Shown here: positions 20,178 to 32,279 of the stretch, in pieces
How the letters are laid out: each line of letters begins with the position of its first letter
How positions within the stretch are numbered: position 1 is the first letter of the stretch
Assembly: GCF_000149955.1 (NCBI RefSeq)
Contig: NC_030997.1
Coordinates: forward strand, 930,001 to 994,000
Direction of reading: 5' to 3'
DNA length: 64,000 nucleotides
DNA from: Fusarium oxysporum f. sp. lycopersici 4287
Lineage: Eukaryota; Ascomycota; Sordariomycetes; Hypocreales; Nectriaceae
Position numbers and translations under genes: made by a program
The notes under the pieces: model-generated
Database searches by the model: none
What the model was told of the DNA's origin: nothing
What the model saw: only the letters and a program-made list of their open reading frames with translations

Positions 20178-22521
20178 CTAAACAAAAAAGTCCAGAGATG
20201 ACTCCCCAAAACACTGATCGTACGTCCAAGACTCAAAGATATCGTCCAGCGAAAAAACATGCTCAAAGCTACTCTCCGAACCCTGATCAGGGAAAACCAC
20301 CAAATCGTCCATTTCATACCGTTCAAATTGTCGCCTACTCTCTTCATTGATCTCTTGTGAGAGACCATGCGCCCAAATGTCAATATCCCATTCCCTAGCC
20401 AGCGACAAGATCGCTCGAATAGACCGGTTAGCCCAATTCCAGTTCACATTCATCTCGTAGAGAGATTTAACGCATATGTAAAGGCATCTCATTGCCTCAC
20501 TTCTGCCGTTATTTCCTGTTGACTTAATGTGAAGAAGATGGATGATTGCTGCAGTGAAGGCTGGGTGGACTGCTGAGACAGGCATACACCGCTAGCAGTG
20601 GTTAGCCTGCTAGTATGGTAGATCGAGCAAGTGCTTACCGTCGTGTAGTTCTTCCTGAAGATCTGTAGGATTCTAGCCATCCTGACAGCTGAATCTCTGC
20701 AAGACTTGGAGTGAATATCCCCTCCTTCTGGGTCATAGGCAATAGAGCTCTTGCCAGGGTTGAGAAGTTGAAAGAATGGTCTGTGAAGTAATAATATTGC
20801 ATGATGGTATTGCAAACTAAAGACTAGCGGTTAGTCAAGACCTTTCCCGGTTCCATGGTGCTTACTGGAACTGATAGACGTATGGCGGCGAACACTGAAG
20901 ACTGGAACTTGAGATCTTCAGGCTTTTCGGCAGCCGGTCAAAAAGCCCGACAGCTTGTAGATGAGCTTTCATAACTCGATCCTCTCTTTCTTTGTCTGTC
21001 CATGCATATCTCTGGGCATATCTATATCATATCAGTCACCATTATATCGACTTTGGTAGGGATTTCTCACAGCTGATCGATAACTTCCGAGGTAGCGATC
21101 AAAAGCTCACAGGTGTACATAGAGTTCTCCATAATATGGCTTGTCGGAAATGGTGTTGATATCTCGAGTTGGTAGTCAGATAGCAACGGGCTGTGTTGGA
21201 CGAGTCCTTTCGGTTTGGTCGTTGTGATGTTGTACTCTTGGATACTCGCAGGCCGGCCCATGCCAAGGCAGTAGAACCTAGTTACACGGTCAGCGCCTCT
21301 AACTTCTAGCAGTTCCAAGTAACTCACTTGTCTAGGACATAGACGCCCCAAAACGTAACGTTTCTCGCTTCGACATCATCATCCGATACTAGACCTTTGG
21401 AAGCGTATGGCGAGCAATCGCAATGAAGCCCCAGGTTCATGGCCATTCTTGTCGCCATACCGATGTACATGAATCCGAGACCCTCATTGTCAATAGTCGC
21501 CCAGTACAGGCCCAAGAGTGCTGTTGCTTGAACCGTAGATGTCGTGGGCGCTTCACACTCGTAATGAAGCATAGTCTTTGCCTGAGCCGCAAATGCTTCA
21601 CCAGCCGTATTGGCGTCATCAGGGTCTGTTCGAAGCTCCAGTTTTGGAGAGTACCGCGATGACATCGCTAGAATCGCCGCCATGAGCAAAGGTGTACAGT
21701 ATCGCCCATTCTTCTCAATGTATAAGTCACGGACAAATAGCTCTCTTGGGACGATATACTGCCAAGAGTTCTGCCATCGCCAGAAAATCTCCAGTAGGTG
21801 ATCTCGTAGCTCATCGGAGGGTGTGATGAAGTCTGGCATGTTATTTGCGGCTTCTATGCCCCGATTCCTAGCTTGGATCGAGGATGGTACCTTGATAGCG
21901 TGATTGTGGATGATGGAAAAGTTGCTCGATGCGCCGAAATAGCGCAGCTCTCCAATCTCGCCCAAAGTAAAGCAGCCAAGAGCATTTGCGAGATCATCTA
22001 TCTCTTCTTCGCTGGTGGCGCTGTTGAGGGCTGGCTGAGCAGCTTGGGTGGTAGTCACAAAAGCGACTTCTTCATGGTCACAGCTGCTGCTGTTCTTAGC
22101 AGAATCTGGTGTCCCAACATCACCATTTCGCTGGGCGAGTTGCTTCTCCAAGCTTGCGACACGTGCTTCCAACGCGTTGATATATGCATTGGTATGCCGT
22201 CTGTTCATTTATATTAGTGTAGTTTCTAGCCTAATATTCTACTTACGTACTTTCGATTGCTTTCAGCTTGGGTATATTCGCAGTCCTGTTGACGATCGTA
22301 GCATGCGCTACATCTTGGCTGACTTCCATCGCACTACGTAAAGGCCGGGTCAGCTAATGTCATCAAAATGAGGCCATACGATGGTGCTCGTCCGTATTGA
22401 GGCTATAGCTGTGCAAGGAGGGGAGCATTACCTTTGTTCTCTTGACCCGGCATCCGTTACAAGCTACCGAAGCCCGCTTCCTGGGGTTAGGTGGGGCACA
22501 GTAAACAGCCGTCGTAGACAT
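20178..22521 (-). CDS. Zn2Cys6 transcription factor with Fungal_trans domain, 666 aa
   Basis: Predicted nuclear regulator in seven exons: 22521-22432, 22333-22251, 22200-21328, 21277-21071, 21021-20866, 20816-20639, 20591-20178. All junctions have GT-AG ends and consistent phase. The cluster CNGCRVKRTK|CDGSQPRCSACYDRQQDC spans the first intron, and the adjacent linker and coiled coil (NALEARVASLEKQLAQ) follow. The middle-homology region contains WQNSWQYIVPRELFV, YMGIATRMAMNLGLH-type text (FMYIGMATRMAMNLGLHCD) and WGVYVLDKFYCLGMGRPASI, typical of Fungal_trans (XlnR/Gal4-like) proteins. QYHHAILLLHRPFF is the conserved later motif. It is divergent from another Zn2Cys6 gene. Target genes are unknown; it may control the nitrilase side of the block. 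Confidence 0.9.
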
Positions 22522-23622
22522 GATCAAATGCGTGATTCAAAGTCTTCGATTCTTAATGCGTGATCGTATGAGAAAACAAGGAGCCGCGGCGATGGAATCT
22601 GGGGTAATAATTGCGAGTTCTCCACTGCCGTTGCTGCCCAGGCCCAGGGCGACGGAAGGTTTAATGAATCCGAGGCAAAGAAGCTATTCCGAAAGCATGA
22701 TAACTTATCTGTAACCCTCTCGAAACGATTGGCATGCTGGAGTCCGAGCTTCAGTGCTAGAGCTGATAAAGCTAGATCAATGGTGTCACTAGTCCTGTCC
22801 TGGGAAGCATCGTCAATTGTTGTGATAAATGTAGCGATCGAACGGTCTCGATGTCGTTACATGGATGGAGGCTTAAGTGTTGAGATAACATCGAGTTACG
22901 CAAGGTGAAAGGGCACATGCAGATCGGTAGTTCACATCATCAAGGTTCACGAATTGAGCTTCCTACAGGACAGTGTAGTGTAGGGTAGTAAATATTTGAT
23001 CCACGTACGAGCCAAATTGTGAACGTGAACTGTGCTTGGAAGTAACAAACGTAATGCTTGACTACTTAAGATTAATTCTATATATAAGAGGTAAGATAAA
23101 GCACAGAAGATAGGCAGTTACATCTATCCCGAATCTGCTATCACTTGCGTTTGCTGAGAAGCTTGTTGTTCCCCCCGCATCACCCTGCGTTAGCGTCAGG
23201 GTATTTAATACCCGGATTGTAAGGTACCGAACAGCCCAATCAAGTTGCACCTGTTTCAACATGGACTTGGTGGTATTCTGACCCCTTTTCTGTTTATCAA
23301 CAAGGGTTTATCCAGGTTTTAATGACTTGTCAGAACTCCAAATCTTGTATCTGCGCCTGCTGCGGTATGTAGCTGAATCAGTGCCGAAAAGGAGACGAAA
23401 TTCACTTCGATGACGTATGAGACCCGAGCAAGGAAGACCAACTCGTGGGTCAGATAACCAATCAACATCTGCAGCGTGCCAATTTTGATGCTACATCCAA
23501 ATAGGAAATTCATAACTCCGCCTTGACCTCTTCCCACTTTTGCCAGCCGCAAAAGGTCCCCAGTCGAAAATGGTAGCCCTTCAGATGACAAACTTCAACA
23601 TGCCAACGTCGGAGACAAGGTC
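22522..23622. promoter_or_regulatory. 1.1-kb divergent region between two Zn2Cys6 genes
   Basis: Bidirectional promoter region. No convincing gene or RNA is recognised; small frames (22520-22714, 23062-23262, 23319-23591) lack family features. Confidence 0.4.
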
Positions 23623-25269
23623 ATGTCTTCGCAGTCAAATGGTTTTATGACATTAAGCACCCAGCCAAAGAGACAACCTCGGCGCAGTAAAGGATGCTTG
23701 ACGTGCCGCAAATGCAGGGTCAAATGCGGTATGTCGTGGTCTTGAAGGGATTCTGTATCAAGTTCTCCGCTGATGACCATAGATGAGCAGCGACCAACCT
23801 GTGAGAGGTGCAGTAAAGGCTTTCACCCATGCAAATACGATGACAACCTTGTATTTGTGAATCACTTACACGATGCTGCAAAAATTGTCCGACCTGAAGA
23901 TCCTGAGTCCCGGTCTCTCAATGCATTGATTCAAAGGGAAGACTTCAAACAAATACCTGTCACAATCGACTTACGTGGCTTTAAGGCTGAAGTGGTCATA
24001 TCATTCTTCGTGAACAACTTGTTTGTCCTGGTCAAGTCACCTCTCGAAGACGGATCATCAATCCTCGATCTTTTCTCAGGCGAGGCAAACTCAACAGCAG
24101 GCATGTCAGGCTTATGTGTTGCAGAAGCCTTCTTCTCTAGTATTCACGGTATACCTGAGATGAAGTTCCATGCTTCTGCGCTGTATGGACAAGCTGTACA
24201 AAGACTGAAGGCTGATCTTGGAACGAGGACCGAAGCGTCGAGGTCTCTCCCTCATGCCACCATATGGAGTGCGCTGTTCCTTGGCGTATATGAGATAATT
24301 TCTTCCGATTCCATGTCAAACTGGCTACAACACTGCCATGGCGTCGCAGTATTAGTACGAGAAGCTTATCATGATTGTTGATTAGCTTTTGCTAACGTTG
24401 GCAGACGGAAATGGCAGGACCTTATGGATTCCAGATGGACGCGGCTAAGCCCATTCTGCAGATCAACAGACCATTCATAGTATGGTATCTCACTTTCAAA
24501 CTGGTAAATTGCTAACACTTTACAGTCTATTGGGGCTATGGCCAATCGAAAGCGCACCTTTCTGGAACAGGATGAGTGGAAGCATATACCATGGGCATTG
24601 CAACCCATATCCAAGACGATTGGGGATTTCCTACAAGATATTTTATGCGACATCCCTGGCATGATGGAAGACGTCGATAATCTTTTCGATGCGAACAGTT
24701 GCCAGGTGTCTGCAAATTTTATAAGTCAAAAGCTGCGGGCTTCTTTTGAGCGGCTCAACTCTCTACGAATCTCATGGAATTTCATGCATCCTCATAGTTG
24801 CTGGAGATAGAAGATGATGTGCGAATCATCAGAACTATATCATGACACACTGGAGCAATTCCTATACTTTTCTGACCTCGAAAGAGCCATCGACTTTATC
24901 TACTTCAACACAACTCACTTGATGTTGCATTCAATATTGGGGCGGTTGATATCATTGCCCAACAGCTGTTGCGTATTCGATGCAGGTATGTCTCCCGACG
25001 AAAACCACTTTCAAGAGGCATCGGAACTCGTGTTCTGGAACCATGAAAATCGGTACCGCAACGCACAGGCGATATGCCAATGCGTTGATTATATGTTGCA
25101 GAACGAAGGCGGAGCATCGGGAGCGTTCAATCTGCTATTCCCACTGAAAGTCGCTTATAATCACCTGAGCGGTTCTCGGATCATGCAAAAATGGGTTGCA
25201 GGTGTTATGGAAAAGATATCTACTACGAAAGGACTTTTCATTGGGATGCAGATCCTAGAGAAATATTGA
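23623..25269 (+). pseudogene. Zn2Cys6 transcription factor (Fungal_trans_2) with an in-frame TAG
   Basis: Deduced exons are 23623-23728, 23783-24354, 24405-24479 and 24526-25269, joined by 46-54-nt introns with GCTAAC-type branch sites in the last two. The zinc cluster CLTCRKCRVKCDEQRPTCERCSKGFHPC is completed across intron 1. The body (VAVLTEMAGPYGFQMDAAKPILQINRPFI, then NRKRTFLEQDEWK) matches the sterol-uptake-control/Fungal_trans_2 class. A TAG at 24808-24810 ends the frame after 345 codons, yet 152 more codons follow in the same frame with family-like content (LERAIDFIYFNTTHLMLHSILGRL), and no intron that would remove the stop is visible. It is either a recent nonsense allele or a sequencing error. 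A truncated factor would keep its DNA-binding domain. Confidence 0.75.
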
Positions 25270-25719
25270 GAGCTGCTTTGCTTTGCTTCCAGCCTCAGCT
25301 TCACCAGCGCTCGCCATCAGCGCACTAGTTGCCGCCAAAGGTAGCAGTAGGCGAGGCTGGAAGCTGTTCAGTGAAGTAATTGACCGTTCTTCCAATGGAA
25401 TATAATAAGAGCCACTCACTGATCATTTGTGCCGGCGATTCCGGATCATCATGAGAAAGCGGGATTCTCAGCTTCCGTGGTGGGGCTGGATCGCGAGGTG
25501 CTGTCTAGCGTGGCTCCGCCGAAGCTGACGGATCGTCATTTCACACTACTCTTTCAGGAACTGGGGCGCGAGGTGAAGTGTTAGTCTAGCTCGAACATGG
25601 CACTGCCATTGATTAAAGAGATTATTGAATTATGAGCGCAAGATTATTATAAAACAGTCCCTTCTCGCTGTCTCGATCAAGTCTATCAAATCACCAAAGT
25701 CCTCTCTTTCATTGTCATC
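25270..25719. other. Intergenic with a 12-bp inverted repeat
   Basis: Promoter region of the GH5 gene, with a TATA-like TTATAAAA near 25647. A perfect 12-bp inverted repeat, GCTTCCAGCCTC/GAGGCTGGAAGC, lies at 25285-25296 and 25353-25364, just after the regulator stop. No gene is seen. Confidence 0.5.
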
Positions 25720-26932
25720 ATGCAGCTCAAGACTTTTACGTTTCCTTTCGCGGCTCAAACTGCCATTGCCAGCCAGGTAAAATGGGCAGGGTAGGTTTAT
25801 CATGATCATCTATTTAAGGGAAAGATGACTAACATGAGCAGTGTCAACTTGTTTGGTCTCGCCAACGATGTCAACATCCTCGGATCAGCTTACAACCCCT
25901 TCCTCGATCTGTCCTGCGAACCAAGCTATCACAGCTACCCTTACATCAACACTGTGGATGATTACAAGTCATGGCACGATAAAGGCTTCAACCTCTTTCG
26001 AATCGTTATGGCTTGGCAGCATGTTCAGACATCGCTTGGCGGTAGCTTGAATGAGACAAACATGGAAACAGTTGACGAGCTGGTCAAGGCCATTACTGAT
26101 GATGGTGGGCAAGCCATCCTGGACATTGTAAGTTCAGACAGTATGCTCTTTCAATTGTTCACAAATTGACTATTCTAGCACAACTATGCACGTTGGTACT
26201 GCGCCGTGATTGACCAACCTGAAGTGTCATTCCTCAATCCCAACATCACCGTTACCAACGACCACTTTGCAGATCTCTGGACAAAGCTTTCCGAGAGATA
26301 CAAATCAAATTCCAAAGTAATCTTCCAACTTATGAATGAACGTAAGTCAAACTCCTGGCACTCCTCAGCCCATAGTCCAATACCCGCAGTCAAACTGACA
26401 GATTTATCTAGCTCATGATCTTAACATCACCAAATGGGGCGCGACCAACCAGGCTGCAATTCTTGCGATCCGAAAGGTCACCGAAAAACAGAAAATCCTT
26501 GTCTCAGGAACACAGTTCGCTCGCCTCGTTGACTGGGAGGCTTTCTCTCAACCAGGTATCGGTCCCGGTCTGATTCAAGACCCCGCCAACAATACCCTTT
26601 ACGATTTCCACCAGTACTTTGACGATATTGCCGGCGCATATGGTCTCTGTGAACCTTGGAGCGGTTATGTAAAGAGGTTTGAGGCAGTGACCCGCATCTT
26701 GCGCCGCAATGGCTTCCAAGGAACCGTCACAGAGTTTGGTGGCGGGTCTTTTCCTCAGTGCGCCGACACCATTCAATCTATGCTGGCATTCCTTGACCGC
26801 AACAGTGATGTATGGTATGGATGGGCTGCATGGGGTAGCTTCAATGAGGGCTCGGATTTGTACCTGAGTTTGGACAAAAACTCGACCTACAACCTTATCA
26901 CTAGGACTCTGGAGAAGTTCGTTCCGAAGTAG
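25720..26932 (+). CDS. Secreted GH5 glycoside hydrolase (endoglucanase-like), 346 aa
   Basis: Predicted extracellular beta-glycanase, probably endo-1,4-beta-glucanase. Four exons: 25720-25790, 25842-26127, 26179-26341, 26412-26932, all with GT-AG introns in phase. An N-terminal hydrophobic stretch (MQLKTFTFPFAAQTAIASQ) is a likely signal peptide. The mature start VKWAGVNLFG is typical of GH5 subfamily 5 enzymes. The acid/base is the Glu of QLMNEPHD, formed across intron 3, and the nucleophile Glu is in TVTEFGGG. DFHQYFD carries the conserved His, and WYGWAAWG the late Trp. There is no cellulose-binding module. This fits plant cell-wall degradation, together with the esterase downstream. Confidence 0.93.
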
Positions 26933-27130
26933 AATCGTACAGCTGATGGAATCTAAGGAAGTTGGCTCAGTGTGACAAGAAGATGAGGACAGAAGATTGT
27001 ATTTTAGAATTATTTACATGATGAAAGTCAAACTACGTTTCAATCAGATAGAGTTCAATAATATCTTTACTTATTTAACTTTGCCAGTTTAAGAGAGAAA
27101 CAATACGTGTTCTTATAAGAAGGCGCCACT

Positions 27131-28244
27131 TCATTTCTCCGGCTTCTGTCCATATACAACATATCTACACAAGGTTAGCTTAGTGCATTGCCGATTTGGT
27201 TCCTTGACTTACATAGGCCAGTAAGAATGAATGGTTCTGTCTTTCATTTCGCGGCGAACCTTGGCGAGTAATACATCCAGCTCTTCTTTAGTCCAGCCGA
27301 GGACGCGTGTATAGACAGCAGAGCTAAGACCTTCAAGGCCGGAGCTGATGTTTTCGAGATTCCAAGCACCTACCCACGGTCAGTTCATTCGCCATCCTAG
27401 GATACTGAAGCAAAGAGTGATGCTTACCAAGCTCCTTGTGCTTCTTGTCTCTCGGCCAAGTATTCTGAGGCCATTTGAACACGACTTGTTGAACACTCTG
27501 AAAGCCCTGGGCTTCAAGCTGTTCCTTATACTTATTTGCCCCGTCGAATGGCCTTCCAATCATCTTTGTGCCGTCCAACAGCTTGGTGACCCATTCATGA
27601 GTTGCTGAGTCTTTTGTGAGAGTTCCATCATCGCTGGTAATTGGGTAAATATCGGCCAGTTCGATCCAGCCGCCGGGATTGAGATTTTCATATGCCTTCG
27701 CGAAAAAGCCGGGCCAGTCAGCAATAGACGCAGTCATCATGCGACTGTAGATGAAATCGAACTTGACATGGAATGTCCATGGCTCTTCAATGTCGTCGAC
27801 CTGGAAGCTCAAGTTGGGAGGGACGAAAGGACTTTGGATGGGGCTGAGGTCAATCCCGATGACTGAAGCGCTGGGATGCTCATCGGCGAAGTCCATGGCC
27901 CAAATACCAGTCCCGGTTCCAACGTCTAGTACATTGTGCAATTGATGACCTTCGCGACCGGCGGGCGATAAATAAAGCTTATCATTGAAGGTGAGAAGAA
28001 ATAGATGATGTTGCAAATCGAGCCTATCCTGCTCCTGCTCATCGTTGGGGATCACATACTGCCCGTCTTTGTAGGCGTGATATGTGCGACCATTCTCTTG
28101 ACGATATTTCAGAATGCTTGAGGTAATTGACGAAGTGGAGCTCCCTTCAGTTGAAGCAAAAGAGTCAGTATTGCTGGCAGTATCAGTCTCAGCCTCGTCA
28201 ACTTCTAGCGCCACGGGATCGGCGGTCGAGGTAGGATCAGCCAT
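27131..28244 (-). CDS. LaeA-like SAM-dependent methyltransferase, 335 aa
   Basis: Predicted class I methyltransferase of the fungal LaeA/TAM family. Exons are 28244-27428, 27369-27213 and 27164-27131; the last encodes only YVVYGQKPEK, which is conserved in this family. The N-terminus is Ser/Thr/Asp-rich (residues 1-45). RTYHAYKDGQYVIPNDEQEQDRLDLQHH is the family signature, and VLDVGTGTGIWAMDFADEHP is the SAM-binding motif I, followed by VIGIDLSPIQ. WIELADI and the C-terminal IHSYWPIY segment complete it. The upstream ATG at 28316 is in frame, but 28244 gives the usual N-terminus. Members include the secondary-metabolism regulator LaeA, but most paralogues have unknown targets; this is a paralogue by its length and N-terminus. 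Confidence 0.9.
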
Positions 28245-28443
28245 TATCAAGACAGCAAAAATAATGTTTGAGGGATAAAACTGGATGCCATGATTGGAAC
28301 GTGAGGGGCAGTTCACATGCTGGCTCGGTTAATTGTCCTGATGTGTATATTGTTGGAACCAACAGACTGGGGTTCCCCAACAAGGGTGAGGAAAGGTTAA
28401 TTGATCGATTCTACCGAAGCGGCTATTCTACGATATTGCATGA

Positions 28444-29423
28444 TCAGAACGTGAAAATCTTGCTAATACCCTCTGCAAAGTTCTTGGCTAGAGCTTTGTG
28501 AATACCAACACCCGCATGATAAGTATCAGTCCAGAGGCAATCGTTCCCGCCATAGCATGTCGCGTCCTTGGCACCATACTCTTTGAAGTTTTTCACCGCG
28601 GCGTTGAAAGTTGGTTTCGTGTCAAACACCTTCACCTCGATGCCTGAGTCAGACTTTGCAAAAGCAGCAGCGCGCTCAGTCAGGGCTTTATTATAGGCAA
28701 TGATGTCTGAACGAAGCGTCTTGAGGTCCGACTCAGGCTGTCCGTTCATAGCTGGGATTTGGTCCGCGAAAGCTGACATGAAATTAACTTGAGTCATTGG
28801 ATTAAGGAAAGAGACATACGAGGAACACTGAGAAGAGCAAACTTCTTCAAGCCAGTCTCAGACAGAGTCTTCAGGAGCTCAAAGTACCGATCCATGGTCT
28901 TCTCAACAGGCGCGGCTGACTTCTTCCAGAATGGCTCGCCGAGATCATTGATACCAATCCAAACTGCAACAAGAGTGTCTGCAGAACTGATTTTGTCTGC
29001 GACATATTCCTTGTACTGAGCAACCTGATCATCAACGCAGTACTGTGCATATGTCGAAACGATTTCCTTGTCAACCGTAGCGCCCGTAACAGCAAAGTCA
29101 TAAGTCAGGACCGTAGAAGTGTTCAGCACGCTAGTCAATTGGCCCACCCAGTTCAATCCATTTGCCGTTGTTTGTCCTGGTAGAGAGGGATTTCCGAGAG
29201 GGCTGCCAGCGCTGGGCAAGTCGCCTCCGGGCCAGAAGCCAACAGTAGAGTATGAATCGCCACTGAGAGTTTTATAAGAGCGATAGCTTCAACAATTCGA
29301 CAAAGAGATAGCTTACAAGATAATCAGGTTTTTGGCAGCACCAGCAGCTCTGGACAGTACAGGGATAGCTGTCGCCTGGGACAGTCCAGCTGCCAGAATC
29401 AAAAGTTGAAGAAACGACCTCAT
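28444..29423 (-). CDS. Secreted SGNH/GDSL esterase (CE16-like acetylesterase), 292 aa
   Basis: Predicted extracellular carbohydrate acetylesterase. Exons are 29423-29317, 29262-28820 and 28772-28444. The N-terminus MRSFLQLLILAAGLSQATA is a signal peptide. Block I is FGDSYS (formed across intron 1), and block III is VAVWIGINDLG with the catalytic-site Asn. Block V is DCLWTDTYHAG, with Asp and His of the triad. For the second intron I chose the acceptor that gives LLSVPP-FADQIPAMNG (47-nt intron with a TGACT branch) rather than a 32-nt alternative; this boundary is the least certain. Together with the GH5 gene it suggests hemicellulose or cellulose breakdown. Confidence 0.9.
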
Positions 29424-30657
29424 TTTATGCATATAATACAACGAAAAGAACGAAAGAAGATGGGGAAATAAAAACAGATAAGTTCCCAAACGTGACAAAG
29501 GCGTTTTAACCTTTAAACTGATCATCTTGACCCGCAACATCCCTGCCAAGATGTTACATCCGGAAGATTGGTGACGTTTCATGATATAGCGTCCGATTGG
29601 TGGAAATGGGATAGTGATTAGAGCGGCGACTGGTTTCTCGCCTTTGAAAAACGCATTCAAAGTTGGAGAAATATGAAATATAATTATAAAGTAAAGTAAA
29701 GTAATGGTATTCTTTTAAAAATAAACAGTTTAAATACAAAGAAAGAATAAGCATAATATTATAAGTTAAATTAATATAAATTTAAATTAAATCTAGATAA
29801 CATCATTGGGAAACAAGGAATTCGGTTATACTTAATTGTGTAAGAGGGAGACTCTTAACCAGGCTGATACCTAGTAATAACTCTATTCACGGTCTATGGG
29901 AAATATGGCGATGGCCATGAACGTGGAAAGTACAGCAGTACGAATTTGTCTTGCTGACCATCACAGCCTGTTAATCGTACGGATCTCGCTAGTAATAGCT
30001 GATCGCAGACTGAAACAGATGTGCTATTTGAGACCTGTGACTGAGAGCTTATATTCACCACATAGAACTGAACAGATTGAAACATTCAGCTTTTCTACGA
30101 AAATCTAGGACTCGTAGTGAGGTATGGCAATAGAAAGATGATACATCAATCTTGGATAAGAGTTGGAGTCGAGAGAGCTAGCCGATTTGGAGACGGAGTT
30201 GACCAACCGGGCGAAGGAGAGTTTTTTTTTGGGGTAGGTTGGAGATATTGGAGCAACATTGAGATGCAAATGTGGCGAAGATGAACCAAGAGGCGAACAA
30301 CAGACATAGAGTGAACTATTCGATTTTTTTTCTTATCTTGTCTTGATTAATTGAAAATATCCCTTCCTCGGCTTGATCCTTATCAATCTACCTCGGCATT
30401 CTTTAACGACCCACAATCACGACTTTTGCTTGTGGGCCTTAGTCTAATTTAGAATCACATGGCACCGAGAACGTCTCCTGATTTTTGCTTATATCCTTTG
30501 GCATTTTAGTTTTCCCATTTGTAGTCATTCCTTCCTTCCTATTCTGAATCTGTATCTTTGACATAGGAATTATATTCTGACCGAGTGCACCCTTTGTTTA
30601 TCTTATACCCTATCAAGCAAATTTCTTTCTTTATTTTCTCCACCAAGTCCTTTCGAG
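29424..30657. other. Intergenic, 1.2 kb, with an AT-rich tract
   Basis: Between the divergent esterase and peroxidase genes. Bases about 29669-29805 are strongly AT-rich (runs such as ATATAATTATAAAG and TTAAATTAATATAAATTTAAATT). Nothing coding is recognised; frames at 29554-29754 and 29896-30108 are compositionally random. Confidence 0.5.
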
Positions 30658-31706
30658 ATGTCCAGTATCGATAAGCCGCTATCAGAAAGCCAGGCCTCGA
30701 GACCTGGTGATTTCGAAGCTGTCAGAAAGTCTATTATTGATCTTCTCCGCCAGCCTGACTACGACGATGGAAGTGCCGGCCCTGTTCTTGTACGCCTAGC
30801 CTGGTAAGTCTATCGGGACTCGACAAACGTCAGCTGGTGACTAACGCAGCCTACAGGCACTCTTCTGGCACATATGACGTAGAAACAGACACCGGAGGCT
30901 CAAATGGCGCTGGCATGCGCTACGAAGCTGAGGGTGGTGATCCTGCCAACGCCGGCCTTCAGAATGCTCGCCTCTTCCTAGAGCCCGTCAAGCGTCTTCA
31001 CCCATGGATCACATACTCAGACCTATGGACACTTGCCGGTGTGACTGCCATTCGAGCCATGGGAGGCCCGGAAATCGATTGGTTACCAGGGCGAACCGAT
31101 TTTGTAGACGATAGCAAGCTTCCACCTCGCGGCCGTCTTCCTGATGCGGCTCAAGGAGCAGACCATATCCGAGACATCTTTTACCGAATGGGCTTCAACG
31201 ATCGTGAGATCGTGGCCCTCAGTGGTGCACACAGTCTCGGACGCTGCCATACGGAAAACTCGGGCTTTGAGGGTAAATGGGTCAATAATCCGACACGATT
31301 CTCGAATCAATATTTCCGACTCCTGCTGTCCGAAAAATGGACTGAGAAGACAGTCCCTGAATCTGGTGTTACTCAGTTCTCCTCTGTTGACCCTGACACA
31401 GAAGAGGAGTTGATGATGCTCCCAACCGATATGGCTCTGACAACAGACCCCGAGTTCTCCAAATATGTGCGTCTGTATGCTGACGATAAGGAATTGTTCT
31501 TCAACGACTTCAAAGCAGCGTTCGCCAAGCTGTTGGAGCTGGGAATAGCAAGAGACGCAGAGGGGAACATTACGAACAGCGATAACGAGAAGGGAGGGTA
31601 TAGAAGCGCGCCGAAAAAGAGCGATTCGGTCTCAACTAATGCAGGATTCGGGCAAGGAACCAAGACAAATGGTTGCCCAGTTATGCACGCCAGGGCAAAG
31701 CTTTGA
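30658..31706 (+). CDS. Class I haem peroxidase (cytochrome c/ascorbate peroxidase family), 331 aa
   Basis: Predicted H2O2-reducing haem peroxidase. Exons are 30658-30803 and 30857-31706, and the intron splits the Trp codon of the distal motif. The distal pocket VRLAWHSSGTYD carries the Arg-x-x-Trp-His set. The proximal His is in [15 protein letters not shown], and [33 protein letters not shown] is class I-specific. The start codon fits the end of a pyrimidine-rich leader. No mitochondrial presequence is seen, unlike Ccp1, and the protein ends in Ala-Lys-Leu, a permitted PTS1 tripeptide, so a peroxisomal location is possible. The role is probably oxidative-stress defence. Confidence 0.92.
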
Positions 31707-32279
31707 CGTATTTGTATGTTAATTATATCCACGTAGAATATAGATGGGATAGAAGATAGACAAGTATAATTGGATAGCTATAGATTTGTTTGTTTATATA
31801 ATTATGCATAAACCTCGGAATTTATCTGCTTAAGGGCTTCTGGTGACCTTGTTTTGCTGCTTGCAGTCTTTAAATTCTGAATGATCCGCATAGGTCGTAA
31901 TAACTCTGCTACATGGATGTTTGGTAGGTGGTATTATCGATTGAGTGCCTCATTGTTGGATTATAGCGATCAATTTAATGTCGTAAACTGTACCCAGTCC
32001 ATCTTCTTCGAGTCCAGTAGTCAATTTGCGAGGGCTGACAGCTGAATTTATTGCACTCTATGCCTAATTCAGGAGTTGTCCCAGCGCGATAAAAAAAAGG
32101 AGCAGCAAAAATTACACAATTCTGACATCATAACGTGATCTGATAGGCTAGCGCCAAAGAGCGGAAAATCCCCCCTCCACTGCCATGGGGCTTTTCTTCT
32201 CAACTTGATACTGGCATTAAGTCTGTGAAGCAAGGAGACGTCGTATTAGCGACCAGTCCGTGCATTAGATCAGGTACAA
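31707..32279. other. Intergenic, 573 bp
   Basis: 3' flank of the peroxidase and promoter of the kinase. There is a run of eight A near 32092. No gene is seen. Confidence 0.4.

Noticed and set aside
24808..24814. Stop-codon readthrough as an explanation for the TAG
   Set aside because: The bases after the stop (AAG ATG) do not match the readthrough contexts I know from fungi, so a mutation or error is more likely.
29669..29805. AT-rich tract as a RIP-degraded transposon
   Set aside because: No traceable coding homology, terminal repeats or stop-riddled frames; it is too short to judge.
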